Origin: a virus
Length of the DNA stretch: 64,000 nt
Strand: one strand, 5' to 3'
IMG/VR virus record: IMGVR_UViG_3300034166_000463
Coordinates: 1 to 64,000 of that record
Numbering within the stretch: position 1 is the first letter of the stretch; every line of letters begins with the position of its first letter. The notes below the pieces were generated by a model. The model worked only from the letters and a program-made list of their open reading frames with translations, made no database searches and was not told the origin of the DNA. The position numbers were made by a program, and so were the translations under genes. Below, piece after piece: positions 57,655 to 64,000 of the stretch.

Positions 57655-59433
57655 TTATCCAATTCTCATTTTCCTACCACATGAACTTCCGAGAGCTCTT
57701 GTTGCTCCTGCTTTAGCCCACCCATTATTCACCATACGCGCAACTTGCTTAACTTCAGAACTATTAAAGCGCCCTAGCGTAATTGCTTTTTCTACAAGCA
57801 TATTGAATACGTCAGCGCGGTCAGGACTTCTCTTTAGTCTTTTCTTTGCCTCCTCTTTGCTTTCAACCCTTAGAGCCTTTATTTCTTTTTTGTGATACTC
57901 ACGTTCAATTAACTCGGCCATCGTTTCTTTGGACAATCCACTAATCTGTCTACCTCGAATAAACTCCTTTGGCTGTATCCACAATTCACTATTCTTGTTG
58001 TAGAAAGGCGTGTTCTGCTCTCGAAACACAACTGTTCTGTCACTAGCTTTCCCTTGGAAGTTGACTTTCTGAACGGCTGGACTCCATAGTTTATCTACAA
58101 TGTGGCCAAATGCCTGACCTCCACCAGTGTTGTCCATAATAGCGTGGTTTGGATTAACTCCAAAATCCCCCGCCAGCTTCATCCATTGATCTACAATCTG
58201 GAATGTATGCGGTGTTTCTTTGTTATTTACGTCTTCTTCTAAAGCGCCCTCATAACAAAAATGCAAATGGTCAACACTGTTAACCTTACCTAATCGAGCA
58301 AAAGCGCAGAATGACCTATCCCCTTCCCTAGAAAAGCTCTCATCCAAGGCTGTCAAAACTATTGGCCTGTCATCCCATGAAGGCTCATCTTGATCTAATA
58401 CCCCATGATTCAAGAACTCTAGCTCTGAATAAATGGAATTTGTCGCACCGTCAGGACACCAGAAAGCTTTAATAAACTGGTAATAACCACGGGAATCCTT
58501 GCCGCCCCGCTCCTCCGCTACCAAATCGCACAATTCTTGATTGGGTTGCCAGAAATACTTATGCCTACCCCTCGCATCAACCAAGTCAGGATTCATAATC
58601 CTTGGACTTTTTTCAGCATTCAACCGAATACACCTTCCATACTTCGTCTTCCAACTCTCGTCTTCCTCTGTAATCGACTTCCAGCCATTTTCTGGCTCAC
58701 TCAAATCTCCAAAAGAATCACTAATCCTATCCGGGTTACTCATTCCACAAAAGGTTAGCCGCTCATTCGACGTAAGGTTCTGTCTGGATGTTCTCAATAT
58801 CCCCTCACCCAAGTAAGCAAACTCATCCGCCGCAACCAAGAAGTTAGGATTTTTTAAGCCCTGCAAGTCCTTACAAGCCGTTGCAGCCTCTGTTCCCCCA
58901 GCCGCCATCAAAATAATACCACTATTCCGCGTCAACTGACCCTTGGCGTTAATCCCCTTAATGTATCCATCTGAATCAATCAGCTTGCCCGGACATCCTT
59001 TCTCAACAGCCTGACTCCAAAACTGATTGATACTCTTCCATATCCGCCCCCGCGCCGACAATTTTGTCGTGCTCATTACAATAAAGTAAGTGTCCGTTGG
59101 CCGACTCCAATAACTCATCAGCCCATACAACGCCACCGCATCACTCTTTCCCGACGAAGAACAACCAGCCAGCGACAAAAACTGATGATTCGACCAATCC
59201 CCTATCAACTCCCTCACAATCCACTCAGTCCACTCATTCCACACAACCTCCCTAATGCTCCCCTCACAGTTGAACGCCAAATCAACAGCCCTCTTAAAAC
59301 AATCAAATCTTTGATCAGGACTTATCTCTCCCCTCGAAAACATCCACAAATTAGCATCTATCTCTGAACTCCCCAAAGGAAACTCCATCCCACAAACAAC
59401 AGGCCCCCTCACAGCATTACTATTAACACTCAT
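57655..59433 (-). CDS. terL: Terminase large subunit
   Basis: 592 residues. ATPase: Walker A SLAGCSSSGKSDAVALYGL near 86-97, Walker B NFLVAADEFAYLGEG near 200, coupling region LTFCGMSNPDRISDSFGDL. Nuclease: IVLTALDESFSREGDRSFCAFARLG near 355 (first Asp), NHAIMDNTGGGQAFGHIVDKLW near 431 (second Asp), and SPDRADVFNMLVEKAI near the end (third acidic site). The motor packages DNA through the portal and cuts it. It lies immediately downstream of tRNA-Met and is separated from the small subunit by a ~1.4-kb non-late islet. Confidence 0.92.
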   Translation of the reverse strand: MSVNSNAVRGPVVCGMEFPLGSSEIDANLWMFSRGEISPDQRFDCFKRAVDLAFNCEGSIREVVWNEWTEWIVRELIGDWSNHQFLSLAGCSSSGKSDAVALYGLMSYWSRPTDTYFIVMSTTKLSARGRIWKSINQFWSQAVEKGCPGKLIDSDGYIKGINAKGQLTRNSGIILMAAGGTEAATACKDLQGLKNPNFLVAADEFAYLGEGILRTSRQNLTSNERLTFCGMSNPDRISDSFGDLSEPENGWKSITEEDESWKTKYGRCIRLNAEKSPRIMNPDLVDARGRHKYFWQPNQELCDLVAEERGGKDSRGYYQFIKAFWCPDGATNSIYSELEFLNHGVLDQDEPSWDDRPIVLTALDESFSREGDRSFCAFARLGKVNSVDHLHFCYEGALEEDVNNKETPHTFQIVDQWMKLAGDFGVNPNHAIMDNTGGGQAFGHIVDKLWSPAVQKVNFQGKASDRTVVFREQNTPFYNKNSELWIQPKEFIRGRQISGLSKETMAELIEREYHKKEIKALRVESKEEAKKRLKRSPDRADVFNMLVEKAITLGRFNSSEVKQVARMVNNGWAKAGATRALGSSCGRKMRIG

Positions 59434-59442
59434 AATTTAAAT

Positions 59443-59516
59443 TGGTTGCGCAGACGAGAATCGAACTCGTAACTCAAGCTTATGAGGCTCGCATGATACC
59501 TTTTCAACACCGCGCT
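59443..59516 (-). tRNA. tRNA with CAT anticodon (Met or Ile2), encoded CCA
   Basis: On the minus strand: acceptor AGCGCGG with CTGCGCA, giving a 1:72 A-A mismatch and one G-T pair; D arm TTGA...TCAT with GG in the loop; anticodon stem CGAGC/GCTTG, loop CTCATAA (CAT); T arm ACGAG-TTCGATT-CTCGT; A73 and CCA. An unpaired 1:72 is a trait of bacterial initiator tRNA, but the anticodon stem lacks the three initiator G-C pairs. Could be elongator Met or lysidine-type Ile. Confidence 0.85.
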
Positions 59517-59884
59517 AAAATTATATACCAATCCACAATACCCGCCGTCAAGCACTCTTAATTTTTTTTCTGCTTTTTAGACACTTTATTTTTTCCCGCA
59601 AGATTTTATTTTTTCCCACGAAGTTTTATTTTTTCCCTCACAAAGTTTTATTTTTTTCCTCACAAAGAACCCTTTCAGTTATGTGCGTCGAGTGAAACGA
59701 GTTGGTCAGCGCCTACCCCCCCCGTGGCCCCTCTGGAGTATGCCTAGCTAGTGTTCATATCACTTAGTTAGTAGCATACAGCTAGAGACCAGCATCACAC
59801 TCTCAGTAGTAACTGCATCACGTTGATGTAGCCTACCATCGAGCAACACAGCAGCGTAGCTCACTGCAATAGAAAGACACACAC
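59517..59884. other. Gene-free stretch upstream of tRNA and of the plus-strand islet
   Basis: 368 nt without a convincing gene. It holds a T-rich tandem repeat block (59585-59667), a run of eight C (around 59718) and short tandem-like words (TAGTTAGTAG, CTAGCTAGTG). It contains the likely promoter for the ORF at 59885 and might contain a replication origin or packaging signal. Confidence 0.5.
59585..59667. repeat. Four T-rich tandem repeats (20-22 bp)
   Basis: Units of the type TTTTATTTTTTCCC followed by GCAAGA, ACGAAG, TCACAAAG or (T)CCTCACAAAG repeat at 20, 20 and 22 nt. The T run is on the plus strand. Strong strand asymmetry; a possible origin, unwinding element or terminator array. Confidence 0.75.
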
Positions 59885-60055
59885 ATGAAAGAAACATTGA
59901 TTGAACTATGGTTCGTAGTTATGCGAATCTTCTGGTTGGCAGTTTGTGCTGCCGCCTTGGTTGGGCTTGTGCGCACTTGCGCTTGGGCAGACACGGGGAT
60001 TCGTGGAGAATCACCCATCATTACTAACCCTAACCCATTTGGTAAACATGAGTGA
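59885..60055 (+). CDS. 56-residue membrane protein
   Basis: ATG 59885, stop TGA 60053-60055. MKETLIELWFVVMRIFWLAVCAAALVGLVRTCAWADTGIRGESPIITNPNPFGKHE: a single membrane helix (about 8-28), ending near CAWA, then a short polar tail with NPNPFGK. It could be a holin/antiholin- or Rz-like accessory, a superinfection-exclusion peptide or just a signal-anchored peptide. Its stop overlaps the next start by 8 nt (ATGAGTGA). It is one of only two plus-strand genes within the late minus-strand module. Confidence 0.65.
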   Translation: MKETLIELWFVVMRIFWLAVCAAALVGLVRTCAWADTGIRGESPIITNPNPFGKHE

Positions 60056-60302
60056 GTGGCCAAGGTTGGATGATCCTGCATGGACTGACCATGCTATGTC
60101 GGTTGTTGCTGACGTAATGGTTAGTGATGAACCTCACAAGGACTGTCCTGTATCTCCGGGGCTATTCGTAGCCAAGAGATCAGGTCGTCGTTGCTCAGTC
60201 GTCTGGGTAGCTAACTGGACTCTAGGTGTTAAATACCGAGAGGACGGGGAATGCTACACTAGGGCTATTAAGGAGTTTTTAACTCTCTACGAGCGGGTCT
60301 AA
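60048..60302 (+). CDS. Unknown 84-residue protein
   Basis: MSEWPRLDDPAWTDHAMSVVADVMVSDEPHKDCPVSPGLFVAKRSGRRCSVVWVANWTLGVKYREDGECYTRAIKEFLTLYERV. ATG 60048 is chosen because it overlaps the membrane-protein stop; the frame is open further upstream. A small alpha-beta domain with three Cys; no family recognised. A 13-bp hairpin follows the stop, so the two-gene islet appears self-contained. Confidence 0.55.
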   Translation: MSEWPRLDDPAWTDHAMSVVADVMVSDEPHKDCPVSPGLFVAKRSGRRCSVVWVANWTLGVKYREDGECYTRAIKEFLTLYERV

Positions 60303-60313
60303 CACTCGAACCA

Positions 60314-60345
60314 AGAGCCATCGGTCGTAACTGATCGGTGGCTCT
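60314..60345 (+). terminator. Hairpin after the plus-strand islet
   Basis: AGAGCCATCGGTC, loop GTAACT, GATCGGTGGCTCT: 13 bp with G-T pairs, 12 nt after the stop at 60302. No T run follows. Confidence 0.6.
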
Positions 60346-60524
60346 CATTCGGGAGTTAGAGAAACCTCTCACATCCCATCCCCATCATACCGGCAGATTG
60401 TTTTTCCGCACTCAATCGTTGGGTTGCCTTCGGTGATTTTGGTCTTATTGTATTTAATCTCCGTTGTGGGCTTCGCTTGATGCTTTATTAAGATAATAAC
60501 AATCAAACTTTGTTATCTTATCTG

Positions 60525-60647
60525 ATGATTCAAACACCTTTGTCACCCTCAGACGGAGAAATCTTGATGCTTTTATACCTCAGAGATGATTCTTTTGTGA
60601 GCTTTTATGTCACGAAAATGGCTTTAAGACTATTTATGGCTACTTAA
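60525..60647 (+). CDS. Possible 40-residue peptide
   Basis: MIQTPLSPSDGEILMLLYLRDDSFVSFYVTKMALRLFMAT, preceded by an imperfect palindrome (AAGATAA ... TTATCTT at 60490-60522). Amino acid mix is plausible, but there is no Shine-Dalgarno site and no family. It may be chance. Confidence 0.25.
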   Translation: MIQTPLSPSDGEILMLLYLRDDSFVSFYVTKMALRLFMAT

Positions 60648-60656
60648 GGCTCGTTT

Positions 60657-60691
60657 GGGGCTCCTTTGGGGTGATTTGGGCTCATTTTGGG
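60657..60691 (+). other. Four spaced G runs (possible G-quadruplex)
   Basis: GGGG, GGGG, GGG, GGG separated by 7, 6 and 8 nt, each preceded by TTT. Marginal quadruplex potential on the plus strand, next to the small terminase gene. Confidence 0.4.
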
Positions 60692-60708
60692 TGATGGTGA
60701 GCGTAGGG

Positions 60709-60725
60709 TTTAGCAATGGGCTAAA
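60709..60725. promoter_or_regulatory. TTTAG-N7-CTAAA dyad
   Basis: TTTAGCAATGGGCTAAA in the gap downstream of the small terminase; one nt longer in the centre than other copies. Confidence 0.35.
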
Positions 60726-60760
60726 TCTGAGGTTTGGCTACATATTCTATTCACTGTCTT

Positions 60761-60784
60761 CCTCTCTTCGATTTTAAAGAGAGG
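60761..60784. terminator. Hairpin downstream of the small terminase
   Basis: CCTCTCTT, 8-nt loop, AAGAGAGG. It lies 57 nt after the minus-strand stop at 60842 and could end terminase transcription. Confidence 0.45.
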
Positions 60785-60841
60785 TGGAGAAAAAAGTAAA
60801 GCATAAAAGTTAAAAAAGTAACTTGAGTGGATTACTAAGGA

Positions 60842-61369
60842 TTAGATGTCGATGGTCGGGCGGGGAGAGAAGCCTTGAGTTGCAAGGATGTTAACGGTTG
60901 TAGAGCCGTTAGAGGAAGCGGAGCCTGAGGGATCAATAGCATCTTTCATTAGCTTATTAGCGGTTGCAGCTTCAGCGAAAGTTTGTGGGACGGGTGACAT
61001 GGCGAAGAAGCGAGCGAGAGCTTTCTGAGCGCCTTGATACACTTGTTCACGAGCGTCTTGTTGCCTTGTCTCCCACAGGCCTAATACAGCGGCAGTTGCA
61101 GGATCGGAAGCAATGGTCTCGTTTTTAGTCATGGCTAAACGCTGTTTAGTGAGCCATTTCTCTTTACAGGAGCGGGCGCGGATGAGTTGGGCGGTGACAC
61201 CATAGTTCTTAGCGAGCTCTCCATAGGTTACTCCCTTCTCAGCCAGAGAGCGTATGACAGGCCAGTCAGAGTCCCTTACCTTCTTGTGAGGCATACGGGA
61301 CAGAAGCATTTCAGGAGCCGCTTGTGGGGCATCCTGAGGCGATTGAGGGGGTGGTTGTTCATCGGACAT
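60842..61369 (-). CDS. Terminase small subunit candidate
   Basis: 175 residues from ATG 61369 (MSDEQPPPQSPQDAPQAAPEMLLSRMPHKKVRDSDWPVIRSLAEKGVTYGELAKNYGVTAQLIRARSCKEKWLTKQRLAMTKNE...). A Pro/Gln-rich start, then a helix-turn-helix (IRSLAEKGVTYGELAKNYGVTAQLIRARSCKEKW) as in small terminases, then helical oligomerisation region. It would recognise packaging sites for TerL. An upstream in-frame extension to 61483 crosses the TTTAG dyad and is unlikely. An internal ATG (61131-61133, MTKNETIASDPATAAVLGLW) sits in another TTTAG dyad and may start a short form. Confidence 0.75.
   Translation of the reverse strand: MSDEQPPPQSPQDAPQAAPEMLLSRMPHKKVRDSDWPVIRSLAEKGVTYGELAKNYGVTAQLIRARSCKEKWLTKQRLAMTKNETIASDPATAAVLGLWETRQQDAREQVYQGAQKALARFFAMSPVPQTFAEAATANKLMKDAIDPSGSASSNGSTTVNILATQGFSPRPTIDI
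61124..61139 (-). promoter_or_regulatory. TTTAG dyad with internal ATG in the small terminase gene
   Basis: On the minus strand TTTAGCCATGACTAAA; the in-frame ATG (Met-Thr-Lys) lies in the centre, as at 9761 and 10250. Confidence 0.5.
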
Positions 61370-61424
61370 GGTGGACAAATACAATTTCGACTCGTCAGAG
61401 TCAAACACGAAAGGGCTACGTGCA

Positions 61425-61439
61425 TTTAGCCTGACTAAA
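61425..61439. promoter_or_regulatory. TTTAG dyad in the divergent early-late gap
   Basis: TTTAGCCTGACTAAA lies between the divergent starts of the small terminase (61369) and the plus-strand gene at 61454, where both transcription directions begin. Confidence 0.7.
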
Positions 61440-61453
61440 ATACACACATTGAA

Positions 61454-61945
61454 ATGAAAACACACACAGGGCTCATCACCCATTTGAACGATGATGAAGT
61501 GTTCGTCTTTGGAGCAAACCTAGATGGATTCCACGGCGCGGGCTCAGCGGGCTATGCGTCGTTTGGCGAAGCTGGCAATCTCTGGCGCAAACATAACTAC
61601 GGGTCTTGGGCAAACGGAACCAAAGGCAAATGGAACGTAAAGGGCAAAACCGGACCGATGCAAGGAACCGAAGGAAAGTCCTACGGCTTACCTACGGTGA
61701 CACGCTGCGGAGCGAAGAGATCGCTGGAAATCGACTTCAGTCCGCTCTTTGAATGCTGCTCCCGCAACCCACAATGGACGTTCTACTTCGCCCAAGAGGG
61801 CAAGGTTGGGCTCAACGGCTGGACACCGGAGGAAATCGCCTCATTCGCAGCCAAAGCCGGGGAATGGCCTGCCAACCTGATTCCGAGCGAGTCGTTCGCT
61901 CCATACATTTCAAGGCGCGAGTGCGTCAAGACGGGAAAGGACTAA
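61454..61945 (+). CDS. A1S_2505-like phage protein (macro-domain-like)
   Basis: 163 residues. EVFVFGANLDGFHGAGSAGYASFGEAGNLWRKHNYGSW ... GTEGKSYGLPTVTRCGAKRSLEIDFSPLFECCSRNPQWTFYFAQEGKVGLNGWTPEEIASFAAKAG matches the family with VFVFGxNxxGxHGAGxAxxA ... GxSYGxPTxx ... FxVxxxGxGxxGxxxxxIAxxF (A1S_2505-type), which looks macro-domain-like and probably binds a nucleotide. Phage copies are common next to DUF4326 genes, as here. Role unproven. ATG 61454 follows a TTTAG dyad by 14 nt. Confidence 0.75.
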   Translation: MKTHTGLITHLNDDEVFVFGANLDGFHGAGSAGYASFGEAGNLWRKHNYGSWANGTKGKWNVKGKTGPMQGTEGKSYGLPTVTRCGAKRSLEIDFSPLFECCSRNPQWTFYFAQEGKVGLNGWTPEEIASFAAKAGEWPANLIPSESFAPYISRRECVKTGKD

Positions 61946-61951
61946 CCCGTG

Positions 61952-61967
61952 TTTAGTCCAAACTAAA
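61952..61967 (+). promoter_or_regulatory. TTTAG dyad before the DUF4326 gene
   Basis: TTTAGTCCAAACTAAA ends 11 nt before ATG 61979. Confidence 0.6.
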
Positions 61968-61978
61968 ACATACACACT

Positions 61979-62353
61979 ATGAACACACCAAAGATAACCG
62001 TGGGGAACGTCCGTAATGGACTTCTCCCCAATCACGACATTCACCTGTATTGCGGGCGCGGTAACGCTCCTGCGGGCATGGTGAATGCAAGGCTAGGCAA
62101 TCCGCACCACATGAACGGAGAGTCACAGCGACACATAGTTTGCGAACTGTATGAAGCTGATCTCGTTGATGATGCTCACCCACACTGGAAGCTCATTACA
62201 AGGATTGGAGAGAGGTTAGCAGAAGGGAAGAGCATCGCGCTCTACTGCTTTTGCGCTCCGAAACGCTGTCATTGCGACACTATCAAAAAGAAAGCGCAGA
62301 TTCAGTGCGCTTTGATGCGTGATCCGATGAACCCGTTCATACCGGCTCGCTAA
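61979..62353 (+). CDS. DUF4326 protein
   Basis: 124 residues. DIHLYCGRGNAPAGMVNARLGNPHHMNGESQRHIVCELYEADL ... IALYCFCAPKRCHCDTIKKKAQ matches DUF4326: YxGRG ... LGNPxxxxx ... LxCxCxPKxCHxDxI. The C-F-C ... C-H-C cluster may bind metal. Function unknown; the family is frequent in phages. A long double hairpin begins 2 nt after the stop. Confidence 0.82.
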   Translation: MNTPKITVGNVRNGLLPNHDIHLYCGRGNAPAGMVNARLGNPHHMNGESQRHIVCELYEADLVDDAHPHWKLITRIGERLAEGKSIALYCFCAPKRCHCDTIKKKAQIQCALMRDPMNPFIPAR

Positions 62354-62354
62354 A

Positions 62355-62402
62355 CCTAGTCCGTTCGTCTCTTGGTTTACACTGAGAGGCGATAGGACTG
62401 GG
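62355..62402 (+). terminator. Long two-part hairpin after the DUF4326 gene
   Basis: CCTAGTCC/GGACTGGG (8 bp) and CGTCTCT/AGAGGCG (7 bp) separated by a 3x3 internal loop, with a 12-nt terminal loop. There is no long T run. It may terminate, or act as a leader structure for the gene at 62473. Confidence 0.55.
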
Positions 62403-62407
62403 TTTCG

Positions 62408-62420
62408 AGCGCTTCGCGCT
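62408..62420 (+). repeat. TTC-loop hairpin, copy 4
   Basis: AGCGC-TTC-GCGCT followed by TGAG; the same stem as copy 2 at 5900. Confidence 0.6.
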
Positions 62421-62472
62421 TGAGATACCAGCGTCCATGCGAGTGTATGGACAAAATAGAAAGGATGATAAC

Positions 62473-64000
62473 ATGACAAAATCAGTTACAACATATCCTA
62501 ACGCCGCAATTGACGCTCTGGCAGAGAATAGCGTCACCCCGTATGACCTTGTATGCGAGCTTGAAGAAGCATTCGCAGCCAACTTCATTAAACCACAGCC
62601 ATTCATTCAGCTTGCACCAAAAGTGCCGTTGAATGAATTGGTAGCCAACGACCCAATAATGGGGCTAATGGCTAAGCAGATGTCTGAGTTCGCTCAGTCC
62701 CGTGTATTGGCGAATGCCGTATGGCAACAAAAGCTAATGATCTATCGCAACTTTGGCCGTTACGGGCTGGAGAAAGATGAGATTGCGCTAATTGACCGCG
62801 CCAAGGAAGGGCTTGAAAGCATCGAAGACAGACTGGCAGCAGCTTGCTATGCGGTTGAGTCCGTTAAGTCACGCAAAGCTTGGAAGAAAGAACAAGCCAA
62901 GCACCAAGACCCATCCAACTACACTAATTTAGTTCAGGCTAAAAAAGAGAAGGTTGGGGATCGCTTCCAATGGGTTGATTCGGTGATTCACGAGTTGCCA
63001 CCAGCAGTTAAAGGAAAGGCACACGCTGAAGCCTACTATGCGATGAAGCTCCCAGATGGCCGTGTGGTCAACCTAGGGGCTTCGCAAGGCTCCTTGGCTC
63101 CGATACTGAACAAGTATCCGTCAAGGGCTCTTAGAAACGTCGCTACGCGCCTAGGAATCGCGCCTGTAGGTGGAGACACCGCAGTCCTCAATCAAATCCT
63201 AGAAGCACCGCTCATTGAGTGGACAAACGACAAGGGTGAGATTGAGCAATGCTACAAGTGGCTCCCAAGCTACACATCGGCATGGCAAGGCAACGTCTGG
63301 CTGGTTTACATCGGCTGGAGGTTGAATCCAAAATGCACACCATCTAGCTATTGGGTTGATGCGAACAACGAGCTTACACAGGACAACCCCAACAAAGGTA
63401 TTCCTGAAGGACACGAGGCGTATCAGGCTCCATTAAGCCTTTCACAGCTTGATTACCACTTACTCAGCGAAAGCTCAGACTTGGCAATTGAGAACGAAAA
63501 CGGCGAAGTTGTGGACTTCATGAACGAAGAAGAAGAATTCCTAACCTGCTTCCCGCAGCGTGAGGACGATCAAGTCTTCATTGATATGTCCAAGTTCGCT
63601 GAAGACGATGAAGAGCTTGAACTACTGAATGCAGTTTCTGGCGTTGTAGAACGCTCTGAAAGCGGCATCACAATTGGTGACGCGCAATCCAAAGCCTTTA
63701 CGGAAGAATACCTCCACAAAGGCATTGTGAGCGCGCAAAAAACCATCGAGCGTTGCATGAAGCAAGAGCCTAACGAGCTTAGTCAGAAAATCATCGAATG
63801 GATGGAACAAAAGATACAGCGTCTTACACGCCTTACAACGCTCCATAACGCATTCATGACAGAAGACTCATCCCACAACCTTGTAGAATACTGGTATCCC
63901 AAAGTTCACAATATGTGGACAATGGGACGCAGCGAAAACTACGCAAAAGAGCCTGTAAAGACTCAGCCGTGTATGACAATCGCACCAGATAACAACATTG
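62473..64000 (+). CDS. Long unknown early protein, cut by window end
   Basis: ATG 62473 is preceded by AAAGGATG 7 nt upstream, a fair Shine-Dalgarno site. The frame stays open for 509 codons to the window edge. It begins MTKSVTTYPNAAIDALAENSVTPYDLVCELEEAF, has a helical first part (LIDRAKEGLESIEDRLAAACYAVESVKSRKAWKKEQ), a middle with WVDSVIHELPPAVKGKAHAEAYYAMKLPDGRVVNLG, and an acidic stretch (FMNEEEEFLTCFPQREDDQVFIDMSKFAEDDEELELL). I do not recognise the family. A reversed TTTAG dyad lies inside (62928-62943). Confidence 0.75.
   Translation, partial: MTKSVTTYPNAAIDALAENSVTPYDLVCELEEAFAANFIKPQPFIQLAPKVPLNELVANDPIMGLMAKQMSEFAQSRVLANAVWQQKLMIYRNFGRYGLEKDEIALIDRAKEGLESIEDRLAAACYAVESVKSRKAWKKEQAKHQDPSNYTNLVQAKKEKVGDRFQWVDSVIHELPPAVKGKAHAEAYYAMKLPDGRVVNLGASQGSLAPILNKYPSRALRNVATRLGIAPVGGDTAVLNQILEAPLIEWTNDKGEIEQCYKWLPSYTSAWQGNVWLVYIGWRLNPKCTPSSYWVDANNELTQDNPNKGIPEGHEAYQAPLSLSQLDYHLLSESSDLAIENENGEVVDFMNEEEEFLTCFPQREDDQVFIDMSKFAEDDEELELLNAVSGVVERSESGITIGDAQSKAFTEEYLHKGIVSAQKTIERCMKQEPNELSQKIIEWMEQKIQRLTRLTTLHNAFMTEDSSHNLVEYWYPKVHNMWTMGRSENYAKEPVKTQPCMTIAPDNNI

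Larger units (their letters stand above)
60303..60841. other. Gene-poor stretch between islet and small terminase
   Basis: 539 nt. Contents: terminator hairpin (60314-60345), an imperfect palindrome (60490-60522), a possible 40-codon ORF (60525-60647), four G runs (60657-60691), a TTTAG-N7-CTAAA dyad (60709-60725) and a hairpin (60761-60784). Beside the small terminase, so a packaging site is possible. Confidence 0.5.

Noticed and set aside
59443-59516. Calling the tRNA an initiator tRNA
   Set aside because: The 1:72 mismatch fits, but the anticodon stem lacks the GGG/CCC pairs, so the type is left open.
1-64000. CRISPR array
   Set aside because: No regularly spaced direct repeats with unique spacers were found; the only tandem repeats are the T-rich block and coding fibre repeats.
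1-64000. Integrase, transposase or lysogeny module
   Set aside because: No tyrosine or serine recombinase, transposase motif or CI-type repressor pair is visible; the small HTH protein at 1654 alone is not evidence for lysogeny.
63990-64000. Joining the window ends as a circle
   Set aside because: The open frame at the right edge would meet a stop within about eight codons when joined to position 1, and nothing shows overlap of the ends.

Overview
The window is a double-stranded DNA phage genome segment, most likely a tailed phage with podovirus-like late genes. It has a terminase, portal, scaffold and capsid, a lysis cassette, fibres with an esterase tailspike, no recognisable tail sheath or tape measure, and one giant 5098-residue virion-type protein. 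The sequence is fairly AT-rich. Most starts are preceded by A-rich leaders rather than strong Shine-Dalgarno sites. The host cannot be fixed from the sequence. No DNA polymerase, RNA polymerase or integrase is visible; they may lie outside the window.

Layout. Positions 1-21595 are mainly plus-strand early and replication genes: a GHKL-like ATP-binding protein, a PD-(D/E)XK nuclease, an ERF annealing protein, two possible ssDNA-binding partners, a primase-helicase, three HNH proteins, a DUF932 protein, a MazG-like pyrophosphohydrolase, tRNA-Cys, an RNA ligase and many small unknowns. A minus-strand island of small basic proteins sits at 1850-3365. Positions 21612-61369 are the minus-strand late module. 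In transcription order it runs small terminase, (plus-strand islet), tRNA-Met, large terminase, portal, scaffold, capsid, tailspike, fibre, DUF1353-holin-endolysin, metallophosphoesterase, tail proteins, adaptor and ejected/internal proteins. From 61454 to the end the plus-strand early direction resumes (A1S_2505-like, DUF4326, and a long unknown protein cut by the window edge).

Three things stand out. First, 9106-9767 is a gene-free, hairpin-dense stretch that looks like a large structured RNA of the size class of GOLLD/ROOL phage RNAs. Second, two GC-rich patches (about 6386-7316 and 12354-13090) hold small ORFs whose stop codons fall in the left arm of imperfect palindromes built like integron attC sites; they look like gene cassettes carried by a phage. 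Third, a dyad TTTAG-N5..7-CTAAA occurs about 18 times, mostly within 20 nt of start codons and often in one orientation relative to the gene; in three cases an ATG sits in its centre. Together these suggest a phage-wide regulatory element, a structural RNA and captured cassettes layered on a standard replication and virion plan.
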